DNA of 32,091 bases, from contig NZ_SOFP01000012.1 of the NCBI RefSeq assembly GCF_004402785.1, positions 1-32,091 on the forward strand, given 5' to 3'. Source of the DNA: Cryobacterium algoritolerans. GTDB taxonomy: Bacteria > Actinomycetota > Actinomycetes > Actinomycetales > Microbacteriaceae. Shown here piece by piece: positions 16,549-27,322 of this stretch (positions are counted from its first letter, which is position 1; the number at the start of each line of letters is the position of its first letter). The translations under genes were made by a program, and so were the position numbers. Under the pieces are notes generated by a model. That model did not search any database. It worked only from the letters and a program-made list of their open reading frames with translations, and was not told the DNA's origin.

Positions 16549-17349
16549 CTACAGCCCAACGTGCTTCTGGAAACGCACGATGCTGGAGAACTCGTCGATG
16601 TTCAAGCTTGCGCCGCCGACGAGGGCACCATCCACATTGGGCTCGCGCATGTAGCCGGCGATGTTGACGCCCTTCACGGAACCGCCGTACAGGATGCGGG
16701 TCTTGGCGGCCACATCCTCCCCGAGGGTGTCCTTGAGCACGGCGCGTAACTGAGCCGCAACCTGCTCGGCCTGCTCCGGCGTGGCAGCCTGGCCGGACCC
16801 GATCGCCCAGACGGGCTCGTAGGCCACGACGATGTCCGCCGCGTTTGAAACGCCGGCCAGCGCCGCCTTCAGCTGGGCGACTGGCACGGCGCTAGGGCCG
16901 TGCACTTCCAGGTCCGCGGCGGTTTCGCCGACGCAGATGATCGGAACCAGGTTGTGCTTGAGCGCGGCCATCACCTTGGCGGCGACCTGTTCGTCGTCCT
17001 CCCCGTGCAGCGTGCGCCGCTCGGAATGTCCGATGAGAACGTACTGGCACTCCAACTGGGACAGGAAGGCACCGGAGATCTCACCGGTGTAGGCGCCGGA
17101 GTCCCGGGCCGACAGATCCTGCGCGCCATAGGCGAGTGGGAGCTTGTCGGCGGACACAAGCGTCTGCACCGAGCGGAGATCGGTGAACGGGGGGAAGACG
17201 GCAACCTCGACGGCTGAGAAGTCGTGCTTCGCATCCTTGAGGTTCCACGCCAGCTTCTGCACGAAGGCGATGGCCTGGAGGTGATCCAGGTTCATCTTCC
17301 AATTGCCCGCGATCAGCGGGGTGCGCCGCGGGTTGTCGTTTACTGCCAT
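16549..17349 (-). CDS. tpiA: Triose-phosphate isomerase
   Basis: TpiA interconverts dihydroxyacetone phosphate and glyceraldehyde-3-phosphate. The TIM-barrel protein has 266 residues with all catalytic elements: GNWKMN with K18, LIGHSERR with H108, and VAYEPVWAIGSG with the base E178 followed by the loop-6 region. ILYGGSVKGVN and DGALVGGASL form the phosphate site near the C-terminus. The ATG lies inside the end of pgk (10-base overlap), so translation is coupled. It is a normal, intact gene of the gapA-pgk-tpiA cluster. Confidence 0.98.
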   Translation of the reverse strand: MAVNDNPRRTPLIAGNWKMNLDHLQAIAFVQKLAWNLKDAKHDFSAVEVAVFPPFTDLRSVQTLVSADKLPLAYGAQDLSARDSGAYTGEISGAFLSQLECQYVLIGHSERRTLHGEDDEQVAAKVMAALKHNLVPIICVGETAADLEVHGPSAVPVAQLKAALAGVSNAADIVVAYEPVWAIGSGQAATPEQAEQVAAQLRAVLKDTLGEDVAAKTRILYGGSVKGVNIAGYMREPNVDGALVGGASLNIDEFSSIVRFQKHVGL

Positions 17350-18554
17350 CCGAGGACCTCCAGTCCTGGTAGGCGCTTGCCTTCGAGAAACTCGAGGCTG
17401 GCGCCACCGCCGGTTGAAATGTGACCGAACTGATCATCGGTGAAGCCGAGGATGCGCACGGCGGCGGCAGAATCGCCGCCACCGACCACGCTCAGGCCGT
17501 CGACCTCGGTCAAGGCGCCGGCAACCGTCCGGGTGCCTTCCGCGAACGGAGCCAGCTCGAACACGCCCATGGGGCCGTTCCAGAAAACCGTCTTGGAAGA
17601 CCGGATGATTTCGGCGAACGCAGCAGCTGTGTCGGGACCGATGTCCAGGCCGAGGCCGGACGTACCGAACGGGGTTTCCTCGATCGCGTTGGCCGGTGTG
17701 ACTGAGATCTCCGCGTCGTCGCCAAACTTCGAGGCGACGACGACATCAGTCGGAACCACGATCTTCACGCCCAGGCGATTGGCCTCCAGAAGGTAACCAC
17801 GAACGGTTTCGATCTGGTCGGCTTCCAGCAGGCTCGAGCCGACCCGGTGACCCTGGGCTGCGAGGAAGGTGTACGCCATGCCGCCACCGATGAGCAGCGA
17901 GTTGACTCGCGGCAGCAAATGACCGATGACGCCGAGCTTGTCAGACACCTTCGAGCCGCCGAGGACGACCGTGTAGGGCGCCTCCGGCTTCTCGGTGAGG
18001 CGATCGAGCACCTCGAGCTCCGCGGCGATCAACAGGCCGGCTGCACTTGGCAGGATCGCTGCCAGGTCGAACACGCTGGCCTGCTTGCGGTGGACAACAC
18101 CGAAGCCGTCCGAGACGAGGACGTCGCCGAGAGCGGCGAGCTCGTTGGCGAAGGCAATCCGTTCGTCGTCGACCTTGCTGGTCTCCCCCGGGTTGAACCG
18201 GAGGTTCTCGAGCACGACGACGTCACCGTCAGCCAGCGCCGACACTGCTGCCTTCGCGGACTCACCGACGGTGTCGGTGGCGAACGCCACGACGCTGCCC
18301 AGCAGCTCAGCCAGGCGGGCGGCAACGGGAGCCAGGCTGTACCTGTCTTCCGGCGCGCCCTTGGGCCGACCGAGGTGCGAGACGATCACGACTCGGGCGC
18401 CCTGCACGAGCAGCGCCTTGATGGTGGGAAGGGACGCGCGAACGCGGCCATCGTCCGTGATCTCTCCGGCTTTCAACGGAACATTCAGATCGCAACGGAC
18501 GATGACACGCTTGCCGTGGAGCTGCCCCAGTGATTCGATTGTACGAAGTGTCAC
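17340..18554 (-). CDS. pgk: Phosphoglycerate kinase
   Basis: Pgk makes ATP from 1,3-bisphosphoglycerate in glycolysis. The 404-residue, two-domain protein shows RCDLNVPL (20-27), SHLGRPKG (59-66), VVLENLRFNPGE, SDGFGVVHRKQASV, VLGGSKVSDKLGVI and, in the nucleotide domain, NGPMGVFE and GGGDSAAAV. The start is a GTG only 12 bases after the gapA stop. The end overlaps tpiA by 10 bases. Co-transcription with gapA and tpiA is very likely. Confidence 0.98.
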   Translation of the reverse strand: MTLRTIESLGQLHGKRVIVRCDLNVPLKAGEITDDGRVRASLPTIKALLVQGARVVIVSHLGRPKGAPEDRYSLAPVAARLAELLGSVVAFATDTVGESAKAAVSALADGDVVVLENLRFNPGETSKVDDERIAFANELAALGDVLVSDGFGVVHRKQASVFDLAAILPSAAGLLIAAELEVLDRLTEKPEAPYTVVLGGSKVSDKLGVIGHLLPRVNSLLIGGGMAYTFLAAQGHRVGSSLLEADQIETVRGYLLEANRLGVKIVVPTDVVVASKFGDDAEISVTPANAIEETPFGTSGLGLDIGPDTAAAFAEIIRSSKTVFWNGPMGVFELAPFAEGTRTVAGALTEVDGLSVVGGGDSAAAVRILGFTDDQFGHISTGGGASLEFLEGKRLPGLEVLGWQ

Positions 18555-18566
18555 CGTGGGCCTCGG

Positions 18567-19580
<1,014 letters not shown>

Positions 19581-19629
19581 CTAATCTTGTGCACCGAAGC
19601 GCGTTTCTATGGGTGAACTGGACGGGGTG

Positions 19630-19652
19630 CCGGCCCCCTGCGAGGGGGCCGG
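19630..19652 (-). terminator. Hairpin terminator after sodA
   Basis: CCGGCCCCCT (19630-19639) and AGGGGGCCGG (19643-19652) form a perfect 10-bp stem with a 3-base loop, starting 5 bases after the sodA stop in the minus direction. It separates sodA from gapA. Confidence 0.85.
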
Positions 19653-19657
19653 TCCTG

Positions 19658-20284
19658 CTACGAGAGCAGGAGCAGCCCGTTGGTCTTTTCGCGTGCAATA
19701 GTGAAGCGTTCCTGGACGTTCGCCCAGTTGACGATGTTCCAGAACGCCTTCACGTAGTCGGCACGCACGTTGCGGTAGTCGAGGTAGTATGCGTGCTCCC
19801 AGACGTCGAGCATCAGCACGGGGATCGTGCCGGCGGCGAAGTTCGCCTGCTGGTCGAAGAACTGCTGGATGATCAAGCGCTGGCCGATCGAGTCCCAGGC
19901 GAGCACTGCCCAACCGGAGCCCTGCACGCCGAGCGCGGTGGCCCCGAAGTGGGCCTGGAACTTGTCGAACGATCCGAAGTTGTCGTCAATCGCGCTGGCC
20001 AGGTCGCCGGTGGGCTTGTCGCCGCCGTCCGGGGAGAGGTTGGTCCAGAAGATCGAGTGGTTGACGTGGCCGCCCAGGTTGAAGGCGAGATCCTTCTCGA
20101 GCTTGTTGACGTAGGTCAGCGATCCGGAATCACGAGCCTCGGCCAGTTGGGCGAGGGCGGTGTTCGCCCCGGTGACGTAGGCCTGATGGTGCTTGCCGTG
20201 GTGGAGTTCCATGATGGTGCCGCTGATACTCGGCGCAAGCGCCGAGTAGTCATAGGCGAGGGCCGGGAGTGTGTATTCAACCAA
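19658..20284 (-). CDS. sodA: Superoxide dismutase, Mn/Fe family (Mn-type residues)
   Basis: This enzyme converts superoxide to hydrogen peroxide and oxygen. The 208-residue protein has the metal ligands H28 (ELHHGKHH), H76 ([10 protein letters not shown]), D160 and H164 ([11 protein letters not shown]). The GGHxNHS form and a glutamine near residue 145 fit the manganese subtype; the metal is still an inference. The start is a TTG at 20284, decided by a strong AGAGGAG 7 bases upstream. No ATG or GTG in frame gives the conserved [14 protein letters not shown] beginning. It lies between whiA and gapA, a place where mycobacteria and corynebacteria have no sod gene as I recall. It has its own terminator, and a 105-base upstream spacer can hold a promoter. 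Confidence 0.96.
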   Translation of the reverse strand: MVEYTLPALAYDYSALAPSISGTIMELHHGKHHQAYVTGANTALAQLAEARDSGSLTYVNKLEKDLAFNLGGHVNHSIFWTNLSPDGGDKPTGDLASAIDDNFGSFDKFQAHFGATALGVQGSGWAVLAWDSIGQRLIIQQFFDQQANFAAGTIPVLMLDVWEHAYYLDYRNVRADYVKAFWNIVNWANVQERFTIAREKTNGLLLLS

Positions 20285-20290
20285 TGTGTA

Positions 20291-20298
20291 TCTCCTCT
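20291..20298 (-). promoter_or_regulatory. Ribosome binding site that fixes the TTG start of sodA
   Basis: AGAGGAGA on the minus strand ends 6 bases before the TTG at 20284. It is the only strong ribosome site nearby and supports the rare start codon. Confidence 0.8.
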
Positions 20299-20389
20299 GT
20301 AGTTGTCGGCGCGAAATACTCCGCCACCAGTTTGTGAGCGACCTATCTAGTCTACTCAGCTAGCGCTTCCCGCGTGACGAGTGCCAGAA

Positions 20390-21382
20390 TCAGGCCTCGT
20401 CGAGGTCGGCGGGGAGATCGGCGTCGGTCCCGGCAATCCCGAGATCGGCGGCCTTCTTGTCCGCCATGGCGAGCAGGCGGCGAATCCTGCCGGCGACGGC
20501 ATCCTTGGTCATCGGTGGGTCCGCGTGGTGGCCGAGTTCGTCAAGGCTCGAGTCCCGGAACGACAGCCGCAGCTCGCCAGCGTAGCGGAGGTGCTCGGGG
20601 ATGTCGGTGCCGAGGATCTCCATGGCCCGCTGCACCCGGGCGCAGGCGGCGACAGCGGCCTGCGCGGACCGGCGAAGGTTGGCGTCGTCGAAGTTGACGA
20701 GCCGGTTGGCGGTTGCCCGAACCTCGCGGCGCTGGCGGAGAGCCTCCCAGTTGAGCACGGTGTCCTGGGCGCCCATGTGCACGAGCATCGCACCGATTGC
20801 ATCGCCATCGCGGATGACCACCCGGTGCACGCCGCGCACCTCCCTGGCCTTGGCGACGACGCCGAGGCGGCCGGCCGCTCCGACGAGGGCCATGGCCGCT
20901 TCGTTGCCTGGGCAGGTGATCTCGAGGGCAGCGGAACGCCCCGGGTCGGTCAGCGAGCCGTGGGCCAGGAACGCGCCCCGCCACACGGCGGCGATCTCTT
21001 CCTTCGACCCTGTGGTCAGCCGGTTCGGCAGCCCGCGGATCGGACGCCGCCTGGCGTCGAGGAGGCCGGTCTGCCTGGCCAGAGTCTCTCCCCCGTCGAG
21101 AACCCGCACGAGGAAGTGGCTGGTCCGGCGCAGCCCGGCGGCCGCGATCACGGAGACGTCGCTGCGCACGCCGTAGAGCTCGGCCAGGTCCTTGCGCACA
21201 CGGCGGGCGAGCAACGCGGTGTCAAGCTCGGATTCGATTGCGATCCGGCTGGAGATCATGTGCAGCCCGCCGGAGAACCGGAGGATGGTGGCCAGTTCCG
21301 CGGCCCGAACCGTGGTCTTCGACACCTCGACACGAGCGAGTTCGTCCTTAACGTCGGCGGTGAGTGCCAATCGCTTGTCCAT
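20390..21382 (-). CDS. whiA: DNA-binding protein WhiA
   Basis: WhiA is a DNA-binding regulator of sporulation and cell division in Streptomyces and is widely conserved in Gram-positive bacteria. The 330-residue protein has the two-part build: an N-terminal LAGLIDADG-like homing-endonuclease fold without nuclease function ([15 protein letters not shown], then [14 protein letters not shown]), and a C-terminal helix-turn-helix ([28 protein letters not shown]). The ATG at 21382 gives [15 protein letters not shown], the usual start; the frame runs further upstream without conserved sequence. It follows rapZ by 77 bases. In many relatives a yvcK-like gene lies between these two; here it is absent. 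Confidence 0.95.
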   Translation of the reverse strand: MDKRLALTADVKDELARVEVSKTTVRAAELATILRFSGGLHMISSRIAIESELDTALLARRVRKDLAELYGVRSDVSVIAAAGLRRTSHFLVRVLDGGETLARQTGLLDARRRPIRGLPNRLTTGSKEEIAAVWRGAFLAHGSLTDPGRSAALEITCPGNEAAMALVGAAGRLGVVAKAREVRGVHRVVIRDGDAIGAMLVHMGAQDTVLNWEALRQRREVRATANRLVNFDDANLRRSAQAAVAACARVQRAMEILGTDIPEHLRYAGELRLSFRDSSLDELGHHADPPMTKDAVAGRIRRLLAMADKKAADLGIAGTDADLPADLDEA

Positions 21383-21459
21383 TCTGTTGTCCTGGCCGTA
21401 TCCCGGCCGGGAGTTGTTCTGGCTGGCCCGGTGGCTGTTTCCAGCACCGTCGGCCGTGG

Positions 21460-22335
21460 TTACTCTCGTCCGAGGTCGCGGTTCTTGAGGCTGACCGCTA
21501 CCCCGGGGAAGTCCTTGATCCGGCGCGCAATTTCGGCCGACATGGCCACCGAACGGTGCTTGCCTCCGGTGCAACCGACGGCGATCGTGACGTGGCGCTT
21601 GTTTTCACGCTGGTAGCCGGCAAGAACGGGTTCCAGTGCCGCCGCGTAGTTATCCAGGAATTCCACCGCACCGGCCTGAGCAAGAACGAAGTCCCGGACT
21701 TCTGCGTCCTGCCCGGTGTGCGCTCGGAGTTCGGGGATCCAGAAGGGATTCGGCAGAAAGCGCACGTCGGCGACCATGTCGACGTCCGTGGGCAGACCGT
21801 ACTTGAAACCGAAACTCATCAGGGTGACGTTGACCCCGGCTGTGTCAGCGGCCGCGAAACGTTCGGTGATCGACGTGGCAAGTTGGTGAATGTTGAGGTC
21901 CGAGGTGTCGATCACGAGGTCGCACGACTCCCGAACAGCGCTCAATTTGCTGCGCTCGGCTGAGATCCCGTCGAGGATGGTCCCGTCGCCCTGGAGCGGA
22001 TGCGGCCTGCGCACCGACTCGAACCGCCGCACGAGCACATCGTCCCTGGCCTCGAGGAAGATGATCCGCACGCGAGCGCTCTTGCGCAGGGACTGGACGA
22101 TCTCCTGGAAATCGCTGAAAAACCCCCGTCCGCGAATATCAACGACCGCGGCGATCTTCGGCAGGCTGGTGCCGGCCCGGCTGACCAGTTCGACCAGCGG
22201 CCGCAGCATTTGCGGGGGTAGGTTGTCGACGACGTACCAGCCGAGGTCCTCCAGCGCATTGGCCACGGTCGAGCGTCCCGCTCCGGACATCCCCGTCACG
22301 ATAAGCATCTCGTGCTTGTCGTTTTCCGTTGTCAT
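21460..22335 (-). CDS. rapZ: RapZ/YvcJ-type nucleotide-binding protein
   Basis: This is a P-loop protein of the RapZ (YvcJ) family. In E. coli RapZ is an RNA-binding adaptor; in actinobacteria its role is poorly known. The 291-residue product has Walker A GMSGAGRS (15-22), YVVDNLPP (34-41), [10 protein letters not shown], and the C-terminal conserved block [20 protein letters not shown]. The length is normal. It lies 65 bases downstream of uvrC and upstream of whiA in the same direction, the conserved uvrC-rapZ-(yvcK)-whiA neighbourhood. Family assignment is firm; the cellular function is inferred only from the family. Confidence 0.95.
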   Translation of the reverse strand: MTTENDKHEMLIVTGMSGAGRSTVANALEDLGWYVVDNLPPQMLRPLVELVSRAGTSLPKIAAVVDIRGRGFFSDFQEIVQSLRKSARVRIIFLEARDDVLVRRFESVRRPHPLQGDGTILDGISAERSKLSAVRESCDLVIDTSDLNIHQLATSITERFAAADTAGVNVTLMSFGFKYGLPTDVDMVADVRFLPNPFWIPELRAHTGQDAEVRDFVLAQAGAVEFLDNYAAALEPVLAGYQRENKRHVTIAVGCTGGKHRSVAMSAEIARRIKDFPGVAVSLKNRDLGRE

Positions 22336-22400
22336 ATTCGCTCTCGGGCCTTCGATTGTGGTGGATCTCGCGTGTCCAGCCTACCGACCGGCCGAGGGGT

Positions 22401-24269
22401 TCAGGCGCGCAGGTACTGATGGATCGTGCCCGCGAGGCCGGGGCCGATCCCCCGAACCTCGGCGATCGACTCCGCCGGGGCATCCTTCAGACGCGCCACC
22501 GAGCCGAAATGCTGCAGGAGAACCTTCACTCTCGCGGGGCCGAGACCCGGGATCTCACCGAGGACGGTGGAGATGTCACGTTTGCGCCTGGTCCGTTGGT
22601 GGGTTATGGCGAACCGGTGCGCCTCGTCCCTGATCCGCTGGATCAGGAACAACGCATCGCTGTTCCTGGGTAGGATCACCGGGTAGTCGGAGTCCGGCAG
22701 CCAAATCTCCTCGAGTCGCTTGGCGATCCCGCACAGGGTGATGCCGGTGACGCCGGATTCCCGGAGCGCCCTCGCCGCGGCGGAGACCTGCGGCTGCCCG
22801 CCGTCGACGATGAGCAGATTGGGCTGGTAGCGGAACTTGCGTCGCTTCACCGACAGAACGTCGTCGTCGGGCCGATCCGGCTCGTCGTCGGAGACCAGGT
22901 AGGCCAGTCGCCGGGTCAGTGTGCGGTAGATGGAGTCGGTGTCGTCCGTCGATTCCGGGATGCCGAACCTGCGGTATTCGTCGGTGCGGGGCAGTCCGTC
23001 CTCGAAAACCACCATCGAGGCGACAATGTTCGTTCCGCTCAGGTGCGACACGTCGTAACACTCCATGCGCAGCGGCGCGGACGGCATCCCCAGAGCCTCC
23101 TGGATGTCTTCCAGCGCCTTGGAGCGGGCCACGAAGTCTGAACTTCGCCGGGTCTTATAGAGCATCAGGGCGTGCTTGGCGTTCTGGGTCGCCGTCGCGA
23201 GCAGGGCCGCCTTGTCGCCTCGCTGGGCGGCCAGGATCCGCACCTTGCGCCCGGCGATCCCGGCGAGCCAGCCCTCGAGAGCCTCAGCGTCGTCTGGCAG
23301 CTCGGGGACAACGATTTCCCGCGGCGGCACGGCGTCCCCGCCGTAGGCGGTCTGCATAATCGAGTCGATGAGTTCGCTGGTGGTCAGGTCGAGTTCCTTG
23401 TCGACCATCCAGCCGCGGACACCCCGGATGCGTCCGCCGCGCACGATGAACAGTTGTACAGCGGCCGCGAGCTCGTCCTCGTCGAAGGCGAACAGGTCGA
23501 TGTCGACGTTGTCGCGCAGGACGACGGCACTCTTCTCGAGCACCGCGTGGAGGGCGCGGATCTGGTCGCGCCGTTTGGCGGCGACTTCGTACTCCTGACT
23601 GGCCGCGGCGACCTTCATCTCCATGGTCAGCCGGTTGATCAGTTTGCGATCCTGGCTTCCCAGGAAGCTGACGAATTCGTTGACGATGACGCGGTGTTCC
23701 TCGATGGTCACCGTGCCGGAGCATGGTCCGAAGCACCGCCCTATCTGACCGGCGAAGCAGGGCTTGCCGGACTGCATCGCCCGTTTGTAGTTGGAGTTGT
23801 TGCAGGTGCGGATCGGGAAGGCCTTGAGCATCAGGTCGATGGTTTCGTGAACCGCCCAGACCTTCGGATACGGCCCGAAATAGCGAGCCCCTCGGATGCC
23901 CGTGGTGCGGGTGACGAGGGCGCGGGGGGACTCGTCGGCCAGGGTCACCGCCAGGTAGGGGTAGGACTTGTCGTCCTTGAACTGGACGTTGAATGGAGGG
24001 TCGAACTCGTTGATCCAGGTCCACTCCAGCTGCAACGCCTCGACCTCGGTGCCCACGACGGTCCACTCCACTGAGTTGGCCGTGGTGACCATCCGCCTGG
24101 TTCGCTCGTGCAGACTGCCCAGCGGCGCGAAGTAGTTGCTCAGTCGCGCCCGGAGGTTCTTCGCCTTACCGACGTAGAGAACGCGTCCCGTTTCGTCACG
24201 GAACCGGTATACCCCTGGGCTGATCGGGATTTCGCCCGCCTTGGGACGGTAACTCAGCGCGTCGGACAT
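22401..24269 (-). CDS. uvrC: Excinuclease ABC subunit C
   Basis: UvrC makes both incisions in nucleotide-excision repair after loading by UvrB. It is full length at 622 residues. The N-terminal GIY-YIG nuclease domain shows [19 protein letters not shown] (18-36). Four cysteines, C156, C171, C179 and C183 (within [23 protein letters not shown]), match the Fe-S cluster positions described for UvrC. A UVR helix pair, the RNase H-like nuclease domain ([23 protein letters not shown]) and tandem helix-hairpin-helix motifs at the C-terminus follow. AGGAG lies 4 bases before ATG. It starts 18 bases after uvrA, so the two are surely co-transcribed. Confidence 0.98.
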   Translation of the reverse strand: MSDALSYRPKAGEIPISPGVYRFRDETGRVLYVGKAKNLRARLSNYFAPLGSLHERTRRMVTTANSVEWTVVGTEVEALQLEWTWINEFDPPFNVQFKDDKSYPYLAVTLADESPRALVTRTTGIRGARYFGPYPKVWAVHETIDLMLKAFPIRTCNNSNYKRAMQSGKPCFAGQIGRCFGPCSGTVTIEEHRVIVNEFVSFLGSQDRKLINRLTMEMKVAAASQEYEVAAKRRDQIRALHAVLEKSAVVLRDNVDIDLFAFDEDELAAAVQLFIVRGGRIRGVRGWMVDKELDLTTSELIDSIMQTAYGGDAVPPREIVVPELPDDAEALEGWLAGIAGRKVRILAAQRGDKAALLATATQNAKHALMLYKTRRSSDFVARSKALEDIQEALGMPSAPLRMECYDVSHLSGTNIVASMVVFEDGLPRTDEYRRFGIPESTDDTDSIYRTLTRRLAYLVSDDEPDRPDDDVLSVKRRKFRYQPNLLIVDGGQPQVSAAARALRESGVTGITLCGIAKRLEEIWLPDSDYPVILPRNSDALFLIQRIRDEAHRFAITHQRTRRKRDISTVLGEIPGLGPARVKVLLQHFGSVARLKDAPAESIAEVRGIGPGLAGTIHQYLRA

Positions 24270-24287
24270 GGTTCTCCTGGTCTGCGC

Positions 24288-27155
24288 CTACTGCGCCGCC
24301 AGGATCTCCTTGAGGAACTTCCCGGTGTGGCTCTTCTTGACAGTGGCCACGTGCTCCGGGGTGCCGGTCGCGAGCACGCGCCCGCCACCCGACCCGCCCT
24401 CCGGGCCGAGGTCGATCACCCAGTCCGCCGACTTGATGACGTCGAGGTTGTGTTCGATCACGATGACGGTGTTGCCCTTGTCGACAAGGCTGTTGAGCAC
24501 GAGCAGGAGCTTGCGCACGTCTTCGAAGTGCAGGCCGGTGGTCGGCTCGTCGAGCACGTATACGCTGCGTCCGTTGGAGCGGCGTTGCAATTCCGTCGCG
24601 AGCTTGACTCGTTGCGCCTCACCGCCGGAGAGGGTGGTGGCGCTCTGGCCCAGTCGCACATAACCGAGGCCCACCTCAACCAGGGTCTTGAGGAAGCGGT
24701 GGATGGCCGAGATCGGCTCGAAGAACTCCGCCGCCTCACTGATGGGCATGTCGAGCACCTCGGCGATGTTCTTGCCCTTGTAGTGCACGGTAAGGGTATC
24801 CCGGTTGTACCGCGCTCCCCCGCACACCTCGCAGGCGACATACACATCTGGCAGGAAGTTCATCTCGATCTTGATCGTGCCGTCGCCAGAGCAGGCCTCA
24901 CAGCGCCCGCCCTTGACATTGAAACTGAACCGGCCGGGCAGGTATCCCCGCGCCTTTGCCTCGATCGTTTCAGAGAACAGCGTTCGGATCTTATCGAAGA
25001 CGCCGGTGTAGGTGGCCGGGTTCGAGCGGGGGGTTCGCCCGATGGGCGCTTGGTCGACGTGGATGACCTTGTCGAGGTGGTCGAGTCCGGTCACCCGGGT
25101 GTGCCTCCCCGGCAGCTTGCGCGCACCGTTGAGCCGGTTGGCCAGTACCCGGTACAGAATGTCGTTGACCAGGGAGGACTTGCCTGAGCCGCTGACCCCG
25201 GTGACGGCGGTGAATGTGCCGAGGGGGAAGCTCACCGACACCTTGCGGAGGTTGTTCGCTTCGGCGCCGACGACGGTGATCTCGCGCGCGGGGTCGATCT
25301 CGCGTCGCGCGGTGGGCGTGGGAATGCTCTTGCGGCCCGCCAGGTAGTCACCGGTCAGGGACTTCTTGTTGGTCAGCAGGGACTCATAGGAGCCGGAGTG
25401 CACGACGTGACCTCCGTTGACGCCGGCGCCCGGCCCGATGTCGACGATCCAGTCCGCCATCTTGATGGTGTCCTCATCGTGTTCGACGACGATCAGGGTG
25501 TTGCCGAGGTCACGCAGGGCCACCAGGGTTTCGATCAGGCGGCGGTTGTCCCGCTGGTGCAGCCCGATGCTTGGTTCGTCGAGCACGTAGAGCACCCCGG
25601 TGAGGCCGGAGCCGATCTGGGTGGCCAGCCGGATGCGCTGGGCCTCGCCGCCGGACAGCGTCGCCGCGGCCCTGGCCAGGTTGAGGTAGTTGAGACCGAC
25701 GCGGATCAGGAAGTCCAGACGTGCCTTGATCTCCCGGAGGACCTGGGCCGCGATGGTCGACTCACGATCGGTGAGCTCGAGCTTGTTCATGAACGAGCGG
25801 GCGTCGGTCAGGCTGAGATTGCAGACATCCGCAATGCTCGACCCGTGCACCAGCACGGCGAGGACTTCCGGCTTGAGTCGGGTGCCGGAACAGACCGGGC
25901 AGTCGACCTCGCGCAGGTACTCGCCCCAGCGTGCCCGCTGCGTGTCAGACTCGGCCTGGAGGTACTGGCGCTCGATGTAGGGCACGACCCCCTCAAAGCC
26001 GGAGGTGTAGCTCATCTCCCGGCCGTAACGGTTCTTCCACTTCACCTTGACCTCGAAGTTGTCCCCGCGGAGCACGGCGTTCTGCACCTCCGCAGGCAAC
26101 TCGCCCCAGGGGGTGTCGAGGGAGAACTCCAGGTCGCGGGAGAGCCCGTCGAGGAGTTTCTCGTAATACTGGAACAGGCCCTTGCCCTGGGTGGTCCACG
26201 GCAGGACGACCCCGTCCGCGATGCTGAGCTCCGGGTCGCCGAGCAGCAGGTCGGCGTCGACAGACATGCGCGTGCCAAGCCCGGAGCACTCGGGGCAGGC
26301 GCCGAACGGCGCGTTGAAGGAGAAGGTGCGCGGTTCGATCTCGGTCAGCTGCACCGGGTGGTTGTTCGGACAGGAGAGCTTCTCCGAGTAGCTCCGCCAG
26401 GCGTCGTCACCTTCGCCGTCGACGTAGTTGATCTGCACAATACCGTCGGTGAGTTTGAGCGCCGTCTCGAGGGAGTCGGTGAGTCGGCTGAGCAGTTCCG
26501 GCCCGGCGACCAGGCGGTCGACGACCACGGAGATGTCGTGCTTGATCTGTTTCTTAAGTGCGGGCGGCTCGTTCAACTGGATCTGCGTACCGTCGACGAT
26601 GGCCCGGGAGTAACCGCCGGCAGCCAGTTCCTTGAACAGATCGACGAACTCGCCCTTCTTCTGCGAGACGACGGGGCTCAGTACCTGGTACCGGATGCCG
26701 GCCTCCAGCTCCATGAGCTGGTCGGCAATCTGCTGCACGGTCTGGGCCTGGATCACTTCGCCGCAGACGGCGCAGTGCGGCACGCCGATGCGCGCCCAGA
26801 GCAGCCGCATGTAGTCGTACACCTCGGTGATCGTGCCGACCGTGGACCGGGGATTGCGGTTAGTGGACTTCTGGTCGATCGAGACGGCGGGGCTGAGCCC
26901 CTCGATGAAATCGACGTCGGGGCGGTCGACCTGGCCGAGGAACTGGCGCGCATAGGCGGACAGCGACTCGACGTAGCGGCGCTGGCCCTCCGCGAAGATG
27001 GTGTCGAAGGCGAGCGATGACTTGCCCGAACCGGACAGCCCGGTGAAGACCACGAGGGAATCCCGGGGGATCTCCAGGTCTACGTTGTGCAAATTGTGCA
27101 CCCGTGCGCCGCGAACACTGAGTTTTGACCCGGACTCTACCTTGGAAATTGACAC
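24288..27155 (-). CDS. uvrA: Excinuclease ABC subunit A
   Basis: UvrA is the damage-sensing ABC-type ATPase that delivers UvrB to DNA lesions. The 955-residue product has two ATPase halves: Walker [10 protein letters not shown] (39-47) and a second GVSGSGKSS in the C-terminal half, each with a LSGGEAQR signature. Zinc-finger cysteine pairs are present ([31 protein letters not shown]). [19 protein letters not shown] is the typical UvrB-interaction/hinge area. The start is a GTG at 27155 without a clear ribosome site, and a TAGACT hexamer lies 7 bases upstream, so a leaderless transcript is possible (inference). A 16-bp tandem repeat lies further upstream. Confidence 0.97.
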   Translation of the reverse strand: MSISKVESGSKLSVRGARVHNLHNVDLEIPRDSLVVFTGLSGSGKSSLAFDTIFAEGQRRYVESLSAYARQFLGQVDRPDVDFIEGLSPAVSIDQKSTNRNPRSTVGTITEVYDYMRLLWARIGVPHCAVCGEVIQAQTVQQIADQLMELEAGIRYQVLSPVVSQKKGEFVDLFKELAAGGYSRAIVDGTQIQLNEPPALKKQIKHDISVVVDRLVAGPELLSRLTDSLETALKLTDGIVQINYVDGEGDDAWRSYSEKLSCPNNHPVQLTEIEPRTFSFNAPFGACPECSGLGTRMSVDADLLLGDPELSIADGVVLPWTTQGKGLFQYYEKLLDGLSRDLEFSLDTPWGELPAEVQNAVLRGDNFEVKVKWKNRYGREMSYTSGFEGVVPYIERQYLQAESDTQRARWGEYLREVDCPVCSGTRLKPEVLAVLVHGSSIADVCNLSLTDARSFMNKLELTDRESTIAAQVLREIKARLDFLIRVGLNYLNLARAAATLSGGEAQRIRLATQIGSGLTGVLYVLDEPSIGLHQRDNRRLIETLVALRDLGNTLIVVEHDEDTIKMADWIVDIGPGAGVNGGHVVHSGSYESLLTNKKSLTGDYLAGRKSIPTPTARREIDPAREITVVGAEANNLRKVSVSFPLGTFTAVTGVSGSGKSSLVNDILYRVLANRLNGARKLPGRHTRVTGLDHLDKVIHVDQAPIGRTPRSNPATYTGVFDKIRTLFSETIEAKARGYLPGRFSFNVKGGRCEACSGDGTIKIEMNFLPDVYVACEVCGGARYNRDTLTVHYKGKNIAEVLDMPISEAAEFFEPISAIHRFLKTLVEVGLGYVRLGQSATTLSGGEAQRVKLATELQRRSNGRSVYVLDEPTTGLHFEDVRKLLLVLNSLVDKGNTVIVIEHNLDVIKSADWVIDLGPEGGSGGGRVLATGTPEHVATVKKSHTGKFLKEILAAQ

Positions 27156-27221
27156 CGTTCGAGTCTATGCAGTGCCACCGACACTCCGGTGCGTCATCAA
27201 CACGCCCTGAGCGAACGGATA

Positions 27222-27317
27222 TTCGACAGGGCAGGTTTTCGACACGGCAGGTTTTCGACAGGGCAACACTTCGACAGGGCAACACTTCGACAGTGTCGCT
27301 TTTCGACCGCGGCATGG
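27222..27317. repeat. Six-copy 16-bp tandem repeat between uvrB and uvrA
   Basis: Six consecutive 16-base units begin with TTCGAC: 27222, 27238, 27254, 27270, 27286 and 27302. Units 1 and 2 share the ending GCAGGTT and differ at one base; units 3 and 4 are identical (ending GCAACAC); units 5 and 6 have diverged beyond the core. Unit 5 contains the dyad CGACA-G-TGTCG (27288-27298). There are no spacers, so it is not a CRISPR. It occupies most of the 167-base uvrB-uvrA gap, 67-162 bases upstream of the uvrA start. Confidence 0.9.
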
Positions 27318-27322
27318 CGGGG

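Noticed and set aside
25398..27020. Long plus-strand open frame antisense to uvrA (540 codons)
   Set aside because: It is a mirror frame of a GC-rich gene, with composition rich in V, L, D, G and H, no ribosome site and no recognisable domain; uvrA is certain on the other strand.
27140..27170. Possible LexA (SOS) box upstream of uvrA
   Set aside because: Only one half-site (TCGAAC) is present; the second half does not match the actinobacterial TCGAAC-N4-GTTCGA pattern.
27222..27317. Possible CRISPR array
   Set aside because: The 16-base units are contiguous, with no unique spacers of regular length and no cas genes nearby.
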